26,792 nucleotides of DNA from Flemingiibacterium sp045578725 (GTDB taxonomy: Bacteria > Bacillota > Clostridia > Oscillospirales > CAG-272): assembly GCA_045578725.1 (NCBI GenBank), contig JAZNKS010000083.1:1-26792 (forward strand), in the 5' to 3' direction. The notes beneath the pieces are model-generated. The model did not search any database. It was given only the letters and a program-made list of their open reading frames with translations, and had not been told where the DNA came from. The position numbers and the translations under genes are program-made. Every line of letters begins with the position of its first letter. Within the stretch, counting starts at the first letter, position 1. Of this stretch, positions 1 through 6,807 are shown one piece after another.

Positions 1-2304
1 ATGGCTCTCGCACTCGGGGCAGACCAGCGCGCAGTCCTCGCACAGGCCGCATCCGCCGCAGAGCAGACCGCAGTTGTCACAGCCCTCGCCGCAATCCTTG
101 CAGATCAGGCCGTCATCCTCACAGGTGCCGCAGGTGCCGCAGACGATGCCGCATTCCGCACAGACCTCGCCGCATTCGGGGCAGATTGCCGTTGCGCAGT
201 CAATGCAGGTATGGCAGTTGCCGCAGATCTCGCTGCAGTCGGTGCAGGCTTCTCCGCAGTCGGGGCAGATCCAGACGTGATCGGAGCACTTACTGCAGTT
301 GGCGCAGATGTCGGCAAAGCAGTTGGTGCAGTGATCCCCGCATTCCTCGCAGACGATTTCACAGTCGGAGCAGGAATAGCAGTTGCCGCATACGATGCCG
401 CAGTCCGAGCAGACCTCGCCGCAGTCCGGGCAGATCCAGACATGATCCTCACACTTGCCGCAGTTTCCGCAGACATTCTTGCAGTTATAGCAGGTACGCT
501 CGCATTCGGTGCAAAGCTCGGTGCAGTCCTCACAGAGCCTGCACTCCGCGCAGTAGTTGGAGGCACATTCAAAGCACTTGAAGCAATCCACACAGTAGGA
601 GCCCTCGCCGCGCTCCGTCAGGCACTCGCCGCAGTCCGGGCAATGGCACTCGTTGTTGCGGGCGCATTCATCGCAGAGCTTGCACTCCTCGCAGTATTCA
701 TCGCCCAGGCACTTGGCGCAGGAGTTGCACTCCTGACAATATTCCGCGCCGTCGCCTGTGACAAAGCAGGCACCGCAGTCCTCACAGGCCGCGTCGTTTT
801 CCAGATGGCAGATCAGGCAGGCCGCGCAGTCCTGATCGCAGGTATCGCCGCAGCTGGAACTGAAGCAGCGATCACAGAGCTCGCAGAGAGGCGTTATGCT
901 TTCACAGGCACCGCAGTCGGGGCAATGCTTCTCGTCTGCGCAGTCGGTGCAGCGTTCGCAGTCGGGGCACCACTCTTCAAAGCAGTTGTGGCACTTGAAG
1001 CATCCGATGCAGAAGTCGCCGGCCAGAGCCAGACAATCCTCGCATTCCTGGCAATGCGTGCCCTCATCGAGTGCGCAGTCATTGCACTTTTTGCATTCCT
1101 CGCAGTAATCCGCGCACTCGGAACAGCGCAGGCAATCCAGGCAGTAATCGCGATCGTCGAATTCCTGCATACAGCCCTGGCATTCAGGGCAGACCTCGCT
1201 GGAGTCATGGCATTCGTAGCACTTCCAGCAGGCCGCGCACCAGTCTCCACCGGCACACTCCGAGCAGACACCGAAGCATTCGGGGCAGATCATGCAATCA
1301 CCGGCGGACTCGCACGCACCGCAGTTCATGCAATGGTCGCCAAAATCCAAAGCACAGTCCGGGCAAACTCCGCACTCAACGCAGTAGCCGGCGCATTCTT
1401 CACAGAGGTGACACTCAGGGCAGCCGGTGCTATCCCAAATGCACCCATAGCATTCCGGGCAATGCCAGCCGCCGTCGTTTACAATGCACTCGGCGCAGGC
1501 ACCGCATTCATAGCAGTATTCAACGCAGTCGGCGCAGAGGCCGCAGTCCGGGCAGTATTCCACCTCGGCAAGGCAGACACCGCATCCCTCGCAGTGTTCC
1601 CCGTCGGCAACCGCGCACTCCGGGCACTTGAAATCGTGAACCTCGCACAGCTCGGAGCAGAGCTCACAGGCTGCCCCGCATTCAACGCAGAGCTGATAAT
1701 CATCCGGGCAGTTGCCGCAGCTTTCGCAGTGGTCGCCGTTTTGAAAGGCGCATAAGTAGCAAAGATTGCAGTAATCGCACCAGCCGAATTCCTGGCAGTT
1801 ATTGCACATCCAGCAGTCCGTACAGAAGTTATCGTCTTCCTGACAGCCCTCACCGCATTCCTCGCAGTGGGAGCCGGAAGCAGCCGCGCACTCAAAGCAG
1901 AGCTGGCAGTTTTCACACCAGCCGCCGCAGTCTTCGCATTGACCGCACTCCCCGCAGAGCGTTACATCATCCTGGCATTTGTCGCATTCCGGGCAGTGCG
2001 TGCCGCGATCCACACAACAGTCCGGGCAGACGTAGCCGCAGCCTTCGCACAGCTCATCCTCAGCAGCGCAATCCTCGCAGTCGCTGCAGTGATGCTTCTG
2101 CCAGCATTCGTCATTGTCGGACTCGCTGCTGCAGTGATCGCCGCCCGAGCAGATCCAGTCATCGCCCAGATGAGCACCGCAGTACTCACAGTCCGCCTCA
2201 TCATCCCAGCCGTGGACATGATCGGGACCGCCGGTCGGCATCAGCCCGAAGACCATAAGCAGGGTGAGCAGAAGACTGAAAAGCTTGTGCATTCGTTGTT
2301 TCAT
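1..2304 (-). CDS. Secreted cysteine-array repeat protein, C-terminus beyond the left edge
   Basis: I do not recognise a named family. Reading the minus strand from the ATG at 2304 gives 768 codons with no stop to base 1. Residues 1-28 form a signal peptide (basic MKQRMHKL, then a Leu-rich core FSLLLTLLMVFGLMP). By hand count the rest holds about 174 Cys, nearly one in four, mostly as CxxC pairs, with many Asp/Glu and little hydrophobic content. Residues about 55-600 show short runs of C-x2-C-x2-C separated by acidic loops, often ending in HC (GTHCPEC, GEHCEGC, GDHCMNC). From base 453 down to base 1 the pattern becomes a 55-residue tandem repeat beginning CEDHVWICPDCGE (bases 453, 288 and 123), with runs of CxxCxxx heptads. 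SD: GGAAAGAGAG, about 10 nt before ATG. The protein is probably extracytoplasmic. Since disulfides are uncommon in strict anaerobes, metal-thiolate binding is plausible but is inference. Confidence is high that it is a gene and low for any function. Confidence 0.88.
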   Translation of the reverse strand, partial: MKQRMHKLFSLLLTLLMVFGLMPTGGPDHVHGWDDEADCEYCGAHLGDDWICSGGDHCSSESDNDECWQKHHCSDCEDCAAEDELCEGCGYVCPDCCVDRGTHCPECDKCQDDVTLCGECGQCEDCGGWCENCQLCFECAAASGSHCEECGEGCQEDDNFCTDCWMCNNCQEFGWCDYCNLCYLCAFQNGDHCESCGNCPDDYQLCVECGAACELCSELCEVHDFKCPECAVADGEHCEGCGVCLAEVEYCPDCGLCADCVEYCYECGACAECIVNDGGWHCPECYGCIWDSTGCPECHLCEECAGYCVECGVCPDCALDFGDHCMNCGACESAGDCMICPECFGVCSECAGGDWCAACWKCYECHDSSEVCPECQGCMQEFDDRDYCLDCLRCSECADYCEECKKCNDCALDEGTHCQECEDCLALAGDFCIGCFKCHNCFEEWCPDCERCTDCADEKHCPDCGACESITPLCELCDRCFSSSCGDTCDQDCAACLICHLENDAACEDCGACFVTGDGAEYCQECNSCAKCLGDEYCEECKLCDECARNNECHCPDCGECLTERGEGSYCVDCFKCFECASNYCAECRLCEDCTELCTECERTCYNCKNVCGNCGKCEDHVWICPDCGEVCSDCGIVCGNCYSCSDCEIVCEECGDHCTNCFADICANCSKCSDHVWICPDCGEACTDCSEICGNCHTCIDCATAICPECGEVCAECGIVCGTCGTCEDDGLICKDCGEGCDNCGLLCGGCGLCEDCALVCPECESH
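121..453 (-). repeat. 55-residue (165-bp) tandem repeat within the cysteine-array gene
   Basis: Two complete 55-codon units start at 453 and 288; a third, partial unit starts at 123 and runs off the left edge. Units 1 and 2 both open with C-[ES]-D-H-V-W-I-C-P-D-C-G-E and share the following GNC..C.DC block; unit 3 opens CEDDGLICKDCGE. The spacing of 165 bp is exact in both intervals. Confidence 0.85.
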
Positions 2305-2336
2305 GTTTCAATCACTCTCTTTCCTGAAATTGATTC

Positions 2337-2346
2337 ATTATGCCAA
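2337..2346 (-). promoter_or_regulatory. Possible extended -10 promoter for the cysteine-array gene
   Basis: On the minus strand TTGGCATAAT resembles the TGG-TATAAT extended -10 seen elsewhere in this window. It would give a leader of about 27 nt. No good -35 is visible 17 nt upstream (TTTTAC region), so this may need an activator or be wrong. Confidence 0.3.
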
Positions 2347-2364
2347 CGAATCCCGTAAAAGGGC

Positions 2365-2393
2365 TTGACCGCCCCCATGGATTGTGGTATAAT
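2365..2393 (+). promoter_or_regulatory. Sigma-A promoter for the LuxR-type regulator
   Basis: TTGACC at 2365-2370, a 17-bp spacer, and TATAAT at 2388-2393 preceded by TGTGG, an extended -10. Transcription would begin near 2400, leaving a long leader of about 270 nt before the regulator's ATG at 2670. Confidence 0.8.
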
Positions 2394-2424
2394 AGAATTA
2401 AGAATAAATACGGATACCGGGGCA

Positions 2425-2456
2425 GACTCTGTGCTCGTTGGCGCGCTCGCAGAGTC
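2425..2456 (+). other. Inverted repeat in the long leader of the regulator
   Basis: GACTCTG at 2425-2431 and CAGAGTC at 2450-2456 are perfect 7-bp arms around an 18-nt loop, close to the inferred transcription start. It could fold in the leader RNA or be a protein-binding site. No known riboswitch class is recognised. Confidence 0.4.
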
Positions 2457-2576
2457 CGGACAAAAGCAGGCTTTCGCCCGTGAGGCGCCCCTCCGATCCG
2501 ACACACGGCAAAGGAACACGATCCTCCTTCGATTCTTTACTTCTATATTATACCCACTTTTCTCCATGCTGTCGCC

Positions 2577-2628
2577 ACCCTTTTTCCGCAAAAAGGGTAG
2601 GAAACCCTGCTTTTTTCAAAAAAAGGGT
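2577..2628 (+). repeat. Two consecutive A/T-rich hairpins before the regulator's RBS
   Basis: Hairpin 1 (2577-2598) pairs ACCCTTTTT with AAAAAGGGT around CCGC. Hairpin 2 (2604-2628) pairs ACCC with GGGT and a T6 run with an A7 run. They look like an imperfect tandem duplication (ACCC...A-run GGGT, then AGGAA or GGGAA). The U-run lies in the 5' arm, so neither is a classical terminator on the plus strand. A role in leader structure is inference. Confidence 0.45.
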
Positions 2629-2669
2629 GGGAAAAAGTGTGGGATGACTCATCGAAGGAGAGATTTTTC

Positions 2670-3827
2670 ATGAAAAAAACCGGTTGGGGGCTTCTCCCCC
2701 TGCTGTTCTGCATTTTCAGCCTCAACGGCTGTGATTCTGCAGCCAATAAAGCGGTCAGCCTGTCCGCCCTGTACGGACTGACCGCCCTGCTTTCACTGGC
2801 TCTGCTTGTCGCCTGCTGCCGGCTGATCGGAAGGCAGAAATGGTTTATCCTGCTGTTTTCCTCGGTGCTGACCGTCAATACCGGCTATACCCTGCTGGCG
2901 CTGTCCGCCTCGCTTGACATGGCTCTGATGGCCAATCGTACCGCCTATCTCGGCTCGGTTTTTCTGCCGCTCGCCATGCTGATGATTCTCCTTGACGTGA
3001 CCGGCACGGCTCATTCCCGCCGTCTGACTGCCCTGCTCATGATGCTGGCCGGCGGAATGTTTCTCCTCACCGCCAGCCCCGGCATCCTGCCCATCTATTA
3101 CCGCTCGGTCACCTTCGCCGTAGAAAATGGGGCGGGAATTCTCATCAAGGATTACGGCCCCCTGCATTTTCTCTACAAAATCTATCTGCTCGGCTATTTT
3201 TCCGCCATGGTGGCCGTTATTCTCCGCGCCCGGATGAAAAAGGCCCTGACCTCGGCCGCGCAGGCCACGATCCTGACCATCGCTGTCCTTGTCAACATCG
3301 GTGTCTGGCTGGCGGAGCAGCTCTTCGATCTCGGCTTTGAATTTCTGTCCATCTCCTACATCATCACCGAGCTGTTCCTGCTCGGCTTCCACTTCATGAT
3401 ACGCGAGAATCAGCGTCTTGCCGCGCTGGTGAAGGAGAAGGAGGCGGCTCCGGAGGCTCCGGATGCGGCTGCACCCGAAGCAGAGCCTGGGCCGGACAAT
3501 CCCCCGCCCGTCCCAGCAGCTGCTCAGGCAGCTGCTCAGGCTGCTTCTGTCAGCAGCTCCCGCCGCAGGACAGTCCAGCCGGATGTCATCACACCGGAGA
3601 CCATCGAAGCCTTCCGTCAGGGGCTCATCACGCTGACCCCGACCGAGCGCGCGGTCTACGAGGCGTATTTAGCCGGCACGCCGACCAAGGAGATTCTGGC
3701 CGCGCTGAACATCAAGGAAAACACGCTGAAATTCCACAACAAGAATCTCTATTCCAAGCTCGGCGTATCCTCGCGCAAACAGCTTTTAGCCGTCTGCCGC
3801 GCCCTGCAGATCCCGCCGAAGGTATAA
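2670..3827 (+). CDS. Membrane-bound LuxR-type one-component transcriptional regulator
   Basis: 385 aa. The start is ATG 2670 with SD AAGGAGAG 7 nt upstream; an in-frame GTG at 2637 lacks one. Residues 1 to about 255 are strongly hydrophobic and divided into about seven membrane segments, resembling the 7TM sensor region of some histidine kinases (YLGSVFLPLAMLMILLDVTG, GPLHFLYKIYLLGY). Residues about 265-320 form a Pro/Ala/Glu-rich linker. The last 65 residues are a LuxR/GerE-type HTH (LTPTERAVYEAYLAGTPTKE, then IKENTLKFHNKNLYSKLGV). There is no kinase or receiver domain, so the sensor is joined directly to DNA binding. The N-terminus (LNGC) only weakly resembles a lipobox. It is divergent from the cysteine-array gene, which is a possible target (inference from position). 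The ligand is unknown. Confidence 0.85.
   Translation: MKKTGWGLLPLLFCIFSLNGCDSAANKAVSLSALYGLTALLSLALLVACCRLIGRQKWFILLFSSVLTVNTGYTLLALSASLDMALMANRTAYLGSVFLPLAMLMILLDVTGTAHSRRLTALLMMLAGGMFLLTASPGILPIYYRSVTFAVENGAGILIKDYGPLHFLYKIYLLGYFSAMVAVILRARMKKALTSAAQATILTIAVLVNIGVWLAEQLFDLGFEFLSISYIITELFLLGFHFMIRENQRLAALVKEKEAAPEAPDAAAPEAEPGPDNPPPVPAAAQAAAQAASVSSSRRRTVQPDVITPETIEAFRQGLITLTPTERAVYEAYLAGTPTKEILAALNIKENTLKFHNKNLYSKLGVSSRKQLLAVCRALQIPPKV
3519..3545 (+). repeat. 12-bp tandem repeat in the regulator's linker
   Basis: GCAGCTGCTCAG occurs twice in direct succession, followed by a degenerate third copy, and encodes AAAQAAAQAA in the flexible linker between the membrane sensor and the HTH. Such repeats can change linker length by slippage while keeping frame. 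Confidence 0.5.
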
Positions 3828-3860
3828 AAAGGGGCTGTTGCATTTCGATGCAACAGCCCC
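3826..3860 (-). terminator. Intrinsic terminator for the AGCS symporter transcript
   Basis: A perfect stem of GGGGCTGTTGCA and TGCAACAGCCCC (3831-3860), followed on the minus strand by TTTTT (3830-3826). The T-run overlaps the stop codon of the convergent regulator gene. On the plus strand the stem has no T-run after it, so it acts mainly on the minus strand. Confidence 0.75.
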
Positions 3861-3877
3861 CTGCGCTTACACGCCCA

Positions 3878-3915
3878 GCGCTGCTGCAAGTTTTCAACTT
3901 GCAGCAGCGCCTTTT
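3878..3915 (+). terminator. Intrinsic terminator for the LuxR-type regulator
   Basis: Stem GCGCTGCTGCAAGTT paired with AACTTGCAGCAGCGC (3878-3910), followed by CTTTT on the plus strand. It lies beyond the minus-strand terminator, so the two convergent terminators are interleaved. Confidence 0.8.
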
Positions 3916-3921
3916 ATATGC

Positions 3922-5478
3922 TTATTCGCCGTCGATCTTTCTCTCAAGCTCTGCGGCCTGTACTTCGGGATTGATGTTGTACATAGGCTCGATATCCTCG
4001 CCCTTCTTGACACGGCGCAGATAGTTCTTCGTGATCTTGACAACCAGCGGAGAGAGCGCCAGAACGCCGATCAGGTTGGGGATCATCATCAGACCGTTGA
4101 AGGTGTCGGAGATGTCCCATGCGAAGGAGGAGGTCAGGATCGCACCGAAGATAACGGTGATAACATGGATGATGCGGAAGATAAAGGTGGTCTTGGCACC
4201 GAAGAGGTATTCCCATGCCTTGGAGCCGTAGTGCGACCAGCCGAGTACCGTGGTGAAGGCGAAGAGGAACATCGCAATGGCAATGAACTTCTGGCCGATG
4301 CCGAACCAGGAGAAGACCGAGTTGAAGGCACCGCCGACCAGCGTGGCATCGGTAAAGCCCGCCTGGATTTCACCGGTGACAACATTGAATACGCCGCCCT
4401 CCAGACCGCCTGCGGTCAGGACAACCAGCGCGGTCATCGTGCAGACAACCATCGTATCGGCAAATACCTCAAAGATACCCCACATACCCTGCTTGACAGG
4501 CTCCTTGATGTTGGAGTTGGAGTGAACCATAACCGAGGAGCCGAGGCCGGCCTCGTTGGAGAATACGCCGCGCTTGAAGCCCTGGGTCACAACCTTGCTG
4601 ATGACAACGCCGATGCCGCCGCCGACGAAGGCTTCGGGCAGGAAGGCGTTGACGAAGATCGCCTTGAAGGCGGGCAGGATGCTGGCATAGTTGATGCCGA
4701 TGATGGCAAGGCTGCCGATGACATAGAGGACAACCATGAAGGGAACGATCTTCTCGGCAACACTCGCGATTCTCTTCAGACCGCCCAGGGTGATCAGCGC
4801 GGTGAGAGCCATGATGATGGCGCCGAGGATGACATTGTAGAGGGATACGCCCTCAAAGACCTCGATGGAGGAGAGTGCGGATACGTCGAAGGCCTGCGCC
4901 ACGTTGGTGACGATCTTGTTGACCTGACCCATGCTTCCGATACCGAAGGAGGCGAGCATGGCGAAGATGCAGAAGAGAACGGCCAGAATCTTGCCGACCA
5001 GCTTCATGCCCTTCTTGCTGCCCAGACCGTCGGCCAGATAGTACATGGCACCGCCGGACCATTCGCCGGCTTCATTCTTGCGGCGGAAGTAGATGCCGAG
5101 CACGTTTTCAGCGTAGTTGGTCATCATGCCGAAGAAGGCGGCCACCCACATCCAGAAGACCGCACCGGCACCGCCGATGCAGATGGCGGCGGCGACACCG
5201 GCGATGTTGCCGGTACCGACCGTGGCGGCCAGCGCCGTACAGAGCGCCTGGAAGGGCGAGATGGAGCCCTTTTCCTTACTGTGCCGGATGACATCGCGGT
5301 TGAACATACTGCCGAGCGTATGCTTGAACCACAGGCCGATGTGGGTCACCTGGAAGAACTTCGTCATCAAGGTGATGATGATGCCCGTACCGACCAGCAG
5401 AAGAAGGCCGAAAGCGCCCCAGACGACACCGTTAACCTTGCCGTTCACGCTTTCAATGGTACTTAAAATGTTGTTCAT
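3922..5478 (-). CDS. AGCS-family sodium:alanine/glycine symporter
   Basis: 518 aa, the usual length for the alanine-or-glycine:cation symporter family. The start is ATG 5478 with SD GGGAGG about 10 nt upstream; longer in-frame starts would run into the riboswitch leader. Family signatures are visible: TVGTGNIAGVAAAICIGGAG followed by AVFWMW, SNEAGLGSSVMVHS, and about ten hydrophobic segments across the inner membrane. It imports small neutral amino acids with Na+. The tandem glycine riboswitch directly upstream indicates that glycine is the sensed and probable transported substrate. It is monocistronic, with its own promoter and terminator. The specificity call rests on the riboswitch rather than on residues in the protein. 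Confidence 0.95.
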   Translation of the reverse strand: MNNILSTIESVNGKVNGVVWGAFGLLLLVGTGIIITLMTKFFQVTHIGLWFKHTLGSMFNRDVIRHSKEKGSISPFQALCTALAATVGTGNIAGVAAAICIGGAGAVFWMWVAAFFGMMTNYAENVLGIYFRRKNEAGEWSGGAMYYLADGLGSKKGMKLVGKILAVLFCIFAMLASFGIGSMGQVNKIVTNVAQAFDVSALSSIEVFEGVSLYNVILGAIIMALTALITLGGLKRIASVAEKIVPFMVVLYVIGSLAIIGINYASILPAFKAIFVNAFLPEAFVGGGIGVVISKVVTQGFKRGVFSNEAGLGSSVMVHSNSNIKEPVKQGMWGIFEVFADTMVVCTMTALVVLTAGGLEGGVFNVVTGEIQAGFTDATLVGGAFNSVFSWFGIGQKFIAIAMFLFAFTTVLGWSHYGSKAWEYLFGAKTTFIFRIIHVITVIFGAILTSSFAWDISDTFNGLMMIPNLIGVLALSPLVVKITKNYLRRVKKGEDIEPMYNINPEVQAAELERKIDGE

Positions 5479-5520
5479 TGAAAAATGAACCTCCCTGAAA
5501 ATTTGATTTGTCAACCGAAC

Positions 5521-5551
5521 AAAAAGCACCGCAATCCAAAGGATAGCGGTG
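5521..5551 (-). terminator. Attenuator terminator between glycine riboswitch and symporter
   Basis: On the minus strand CACCGC and GCGGTG pair around a TATCC/GGAT helix and loop, then a CTTTTT run follows, about 43 nt before the symporter ATG. Its position downstream of the aptamers and upstream of the SD marks it as the likely expression platform. Whether glycine opens or closes it was not resolved. Confidence 0.7.
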
Positions 5552-5589
5552 TCAGAGAAGACGGAAATAACATTTCCGTATATATAATC

Positions 5590-5760
5590 GATCTGTCCTT
5601 TTGCCTGAGAGATTGTGGAATTCCCTTGCCCCTTCGGCATCCGCGCAGAGCGGACTTCTCCAGATTGCTATCCGTCAGCAGTCCCCGTTCGCGAAACTCA
5701 CCTTTTGTGAACACCCGAGAGTATTACCCCTTTGGTTCGGCCAAAGCCGATCTCCTGCTG
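5590..5760 (-). promoter_or_regulatory. Tandem glycine riboswitch
   Basis: The gene-proximal aptamer shows the hallmark GCCGAAGGGGCAA and CTCTCAGGCAAAAGGACAGA (minus strand, ending near 5591). Upstream lies a second, more divergent copy (GGAGATCGGC, GCCGAACCAAAGGGGTAA, CTCTCGGG, ACAAAAGG), joined by a short linker. Glycine riboswitches commonly precede AGCS transporters, as here. Confidence 0.88.
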
Positions 5761-5793
5761 ATTTCCTTTAGCTCTATTCAGTTTAACGGTATT

Positions 5794-5822
5794 ATCATAC
5801 CACATTCCGACAGATTTGTCAA
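5794..5822 (-). promoter_or_regulatory. Sigma-A promoter of the riboswitch/symporter unit
   Basis: On the minus strand TTGACA (5822-5817), 17-bp spacer, TATGAT (5799-5794) preceded by TGTGG. The start would be near 5787, giving a leader of about 310 nt that contains both aptamers and the attenuator. Confidence 0.85.
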
Positions 5823-5901
5823 TACCTTTGACACAATTTCTTCAAAATTCGCGGAATCCGGCCTTTTTTCGGCAAAGGCGGCTGCAATCCGGCCGCGCTT
5901 G

Positions 5902-5910
5902 TGCTATCAT
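5902..5910 (+). promoter_or_regulatory. Possible extended -10 promoter for the 54-codon gene
   Basis: TGCTATCAT on the plus strand fits an extended -10 (TGn-TATCAT). No clear -35 lies 17 nt upstream. It sits 58 nt before the small gene's ATG. Confidence 0.4.
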
Positions 5911-5967
5911 AGTCGCAGAACCGGATCGCTTCATCCGCCTTATCAAACGAACGATCGGAGGACCGTC

Positions 5968-6132
5968 ATGAACCCTTACGATACCCTGCTTGCCGGCAGC
6001 TCCTATTTTGCGGCGGGCTATGCGCTGGCACGGCCCGGAACCGTCATCGAAACCGCCGCCGGGCCGGGCTCGGCGGCCGAGGAGGAAATGCGGGATTTCA
6101 CGGCGTATCTTCTGGCTTTCACAAAGGAATAA
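5968..6132 (+). CDS. Small protein, 54 aa, possible remnant of an FAD-binding protein
   Basis: ATG 5968 has a strong SD (GGAGG, 6 nt spacing), and a strong terminator follows the stop directly, so the unit looks expressed. The N-terminal AGSSYFAAGYALA followed by a hydrophobic strand (GTVIE) loosely resembles the nucleotide-binding start of flavin-dependent oxidoreductases, but the protein ends after 54 residues with EEEMRDFTAYLLAF. It is either a genuine small protein or an internally deleted gene that kept its promoter and terminator. No transmembrane segment or catalytic motif is evident, and the function is unknown. Confidence 0.6.
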   Translation: MNPYDTLLAGSSYFAAGYALARPGTVIETAAGPGSAAEEEMRDFTAYLLAFTKE

Positions 6133-6140
6133 CAAAAGAC

Positions 6141-6173
6141 GGAGCTGATCGACATCAGCTCCCTCTTTTTTCT
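6141..6173 (+). terminator. Intrinsic terminator after the 54-codon gene
   Basis: GGAGCTGAT and ATCAGCTCC pair around CGAC (6141-6162), followed by CTCTTTTTT on the plus strand. On the minus strand the stem is followed by GTCTTTTG, so it may also serve the converging remnant. Confidence 0.85.
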
Positions 6174-6177
6174 GTTC

Positions 6178-6807
6178 TTATCCCAACTCGTGGATGTTCC
6201 GCTCCAGCACCGCCTGCTTCAGAGCCGGGGTGAGATTGTTGAAATATTCCGAATAGCCTCCGACCCGGACAATCAGATCCTTATGGGCCTCGGGATGCTC
6301 CATGGCATCCTGCAGCTCATCGGGCGACAGCACCGTGATCTGCACCTGCAGGCCGCCCTTGGCAAAATAGCCCTCGACCAGCGCACGGAGCAGGGCCGGA
6401 TCGCCGGCTGTCTGCTTCGTCAGAGTCAGATTCAGCACCGTCATGCCCATGGCCAGATGCTGGGGCAGACGGGCGGCCGAGGTAAGCATCGCGGTCGGAC
6501 CTTTTTTCGCCTTGCCGCGCAGAGCGGCCACGGAATCACAGGTCGGATCGCCCCGATGCCGGCCGTCCGGCGTGGGGCCGACGTTCCGCCCCGTCCATTC
6601 ATAGCGGCTGAACTGATGCTCGGTCAGCGTGAAGGCATCGATGAAGGCCGACGATCCGCGATTTTTGTAGACCGAATAGATCCGGCGGGTGAAATCCGCG
6701 CCGAGGGCATCCACTTCCTCATCGTCCGTGCCAAAGCAGGGACATTCTGCCAGCTCGGCATAAAAGACGGGATCCTCGGCTGACAGAAGCGCGGTACCTT
6801 CTGTGAT
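6178..6807 (-). pseudogene. 3' remnant of a glycyl-radical enzyme (pyruvate formate-lyase family)
   Basis: About 210 codons remain of a family that is normally 700-850 aa. The C-terminal glycyl-radical loop is intact (RVGGYSEYFNNL, 25 residues or so before the end), preceded by family-like sequence (GRNVGPTPDGRHRGDP, GMTVLNLTLTKQ, GGLQVQITVLSPDEL). The catalytic Cys region and the whole N-terminal barrel are missing. Its reading frame runs without interruption back to the stop codon of the sugar-binding lipoprotein (6808-6810), so the truncation point coincides with that gene's end. Internal GTG codons such as 6714 have no convincing SD. Alone it cannot be an enzyme; it is far from the short spare-part YfiD/GrcA type in length and sequence. 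It differs clearly from the intact enzyme at 11118-13250. Confidence 0.8.

Noticed and set aside
1..1755. 584-codon plus-strand Ala-rich open frame
   Set aside because: It is the exact antisense of the cysteine-array gene: TGC (Cys) reads as GCA (Ala). The minus frame has a signal peptide and patterned CxxC motifs; the plus frame has none.
1..2304. CRISPR array or simple DNA repeat in the cysteine-rich region
   Set aside because: The repeats are at the protein level with divergent codons and no constant spacer/repeat alternation; the 165-bp period is coding.
3838..5466. 542-codon plus-strand open frame
   Set aside because: Antisense shadow of the AGCS symporter, which carries clear family motifs; the shadow is His/Asp/Gly-rich without any recognisable domain and has no RBS.
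6178..6714. GTG 6714 as start of a small functional radical-domain protein
   Set aside because: No SD; the frame continues upstream with family-like sequence to the neighbouring gene's stop, and length and sequence do not fit the YfiD/GrcA spare-part type.
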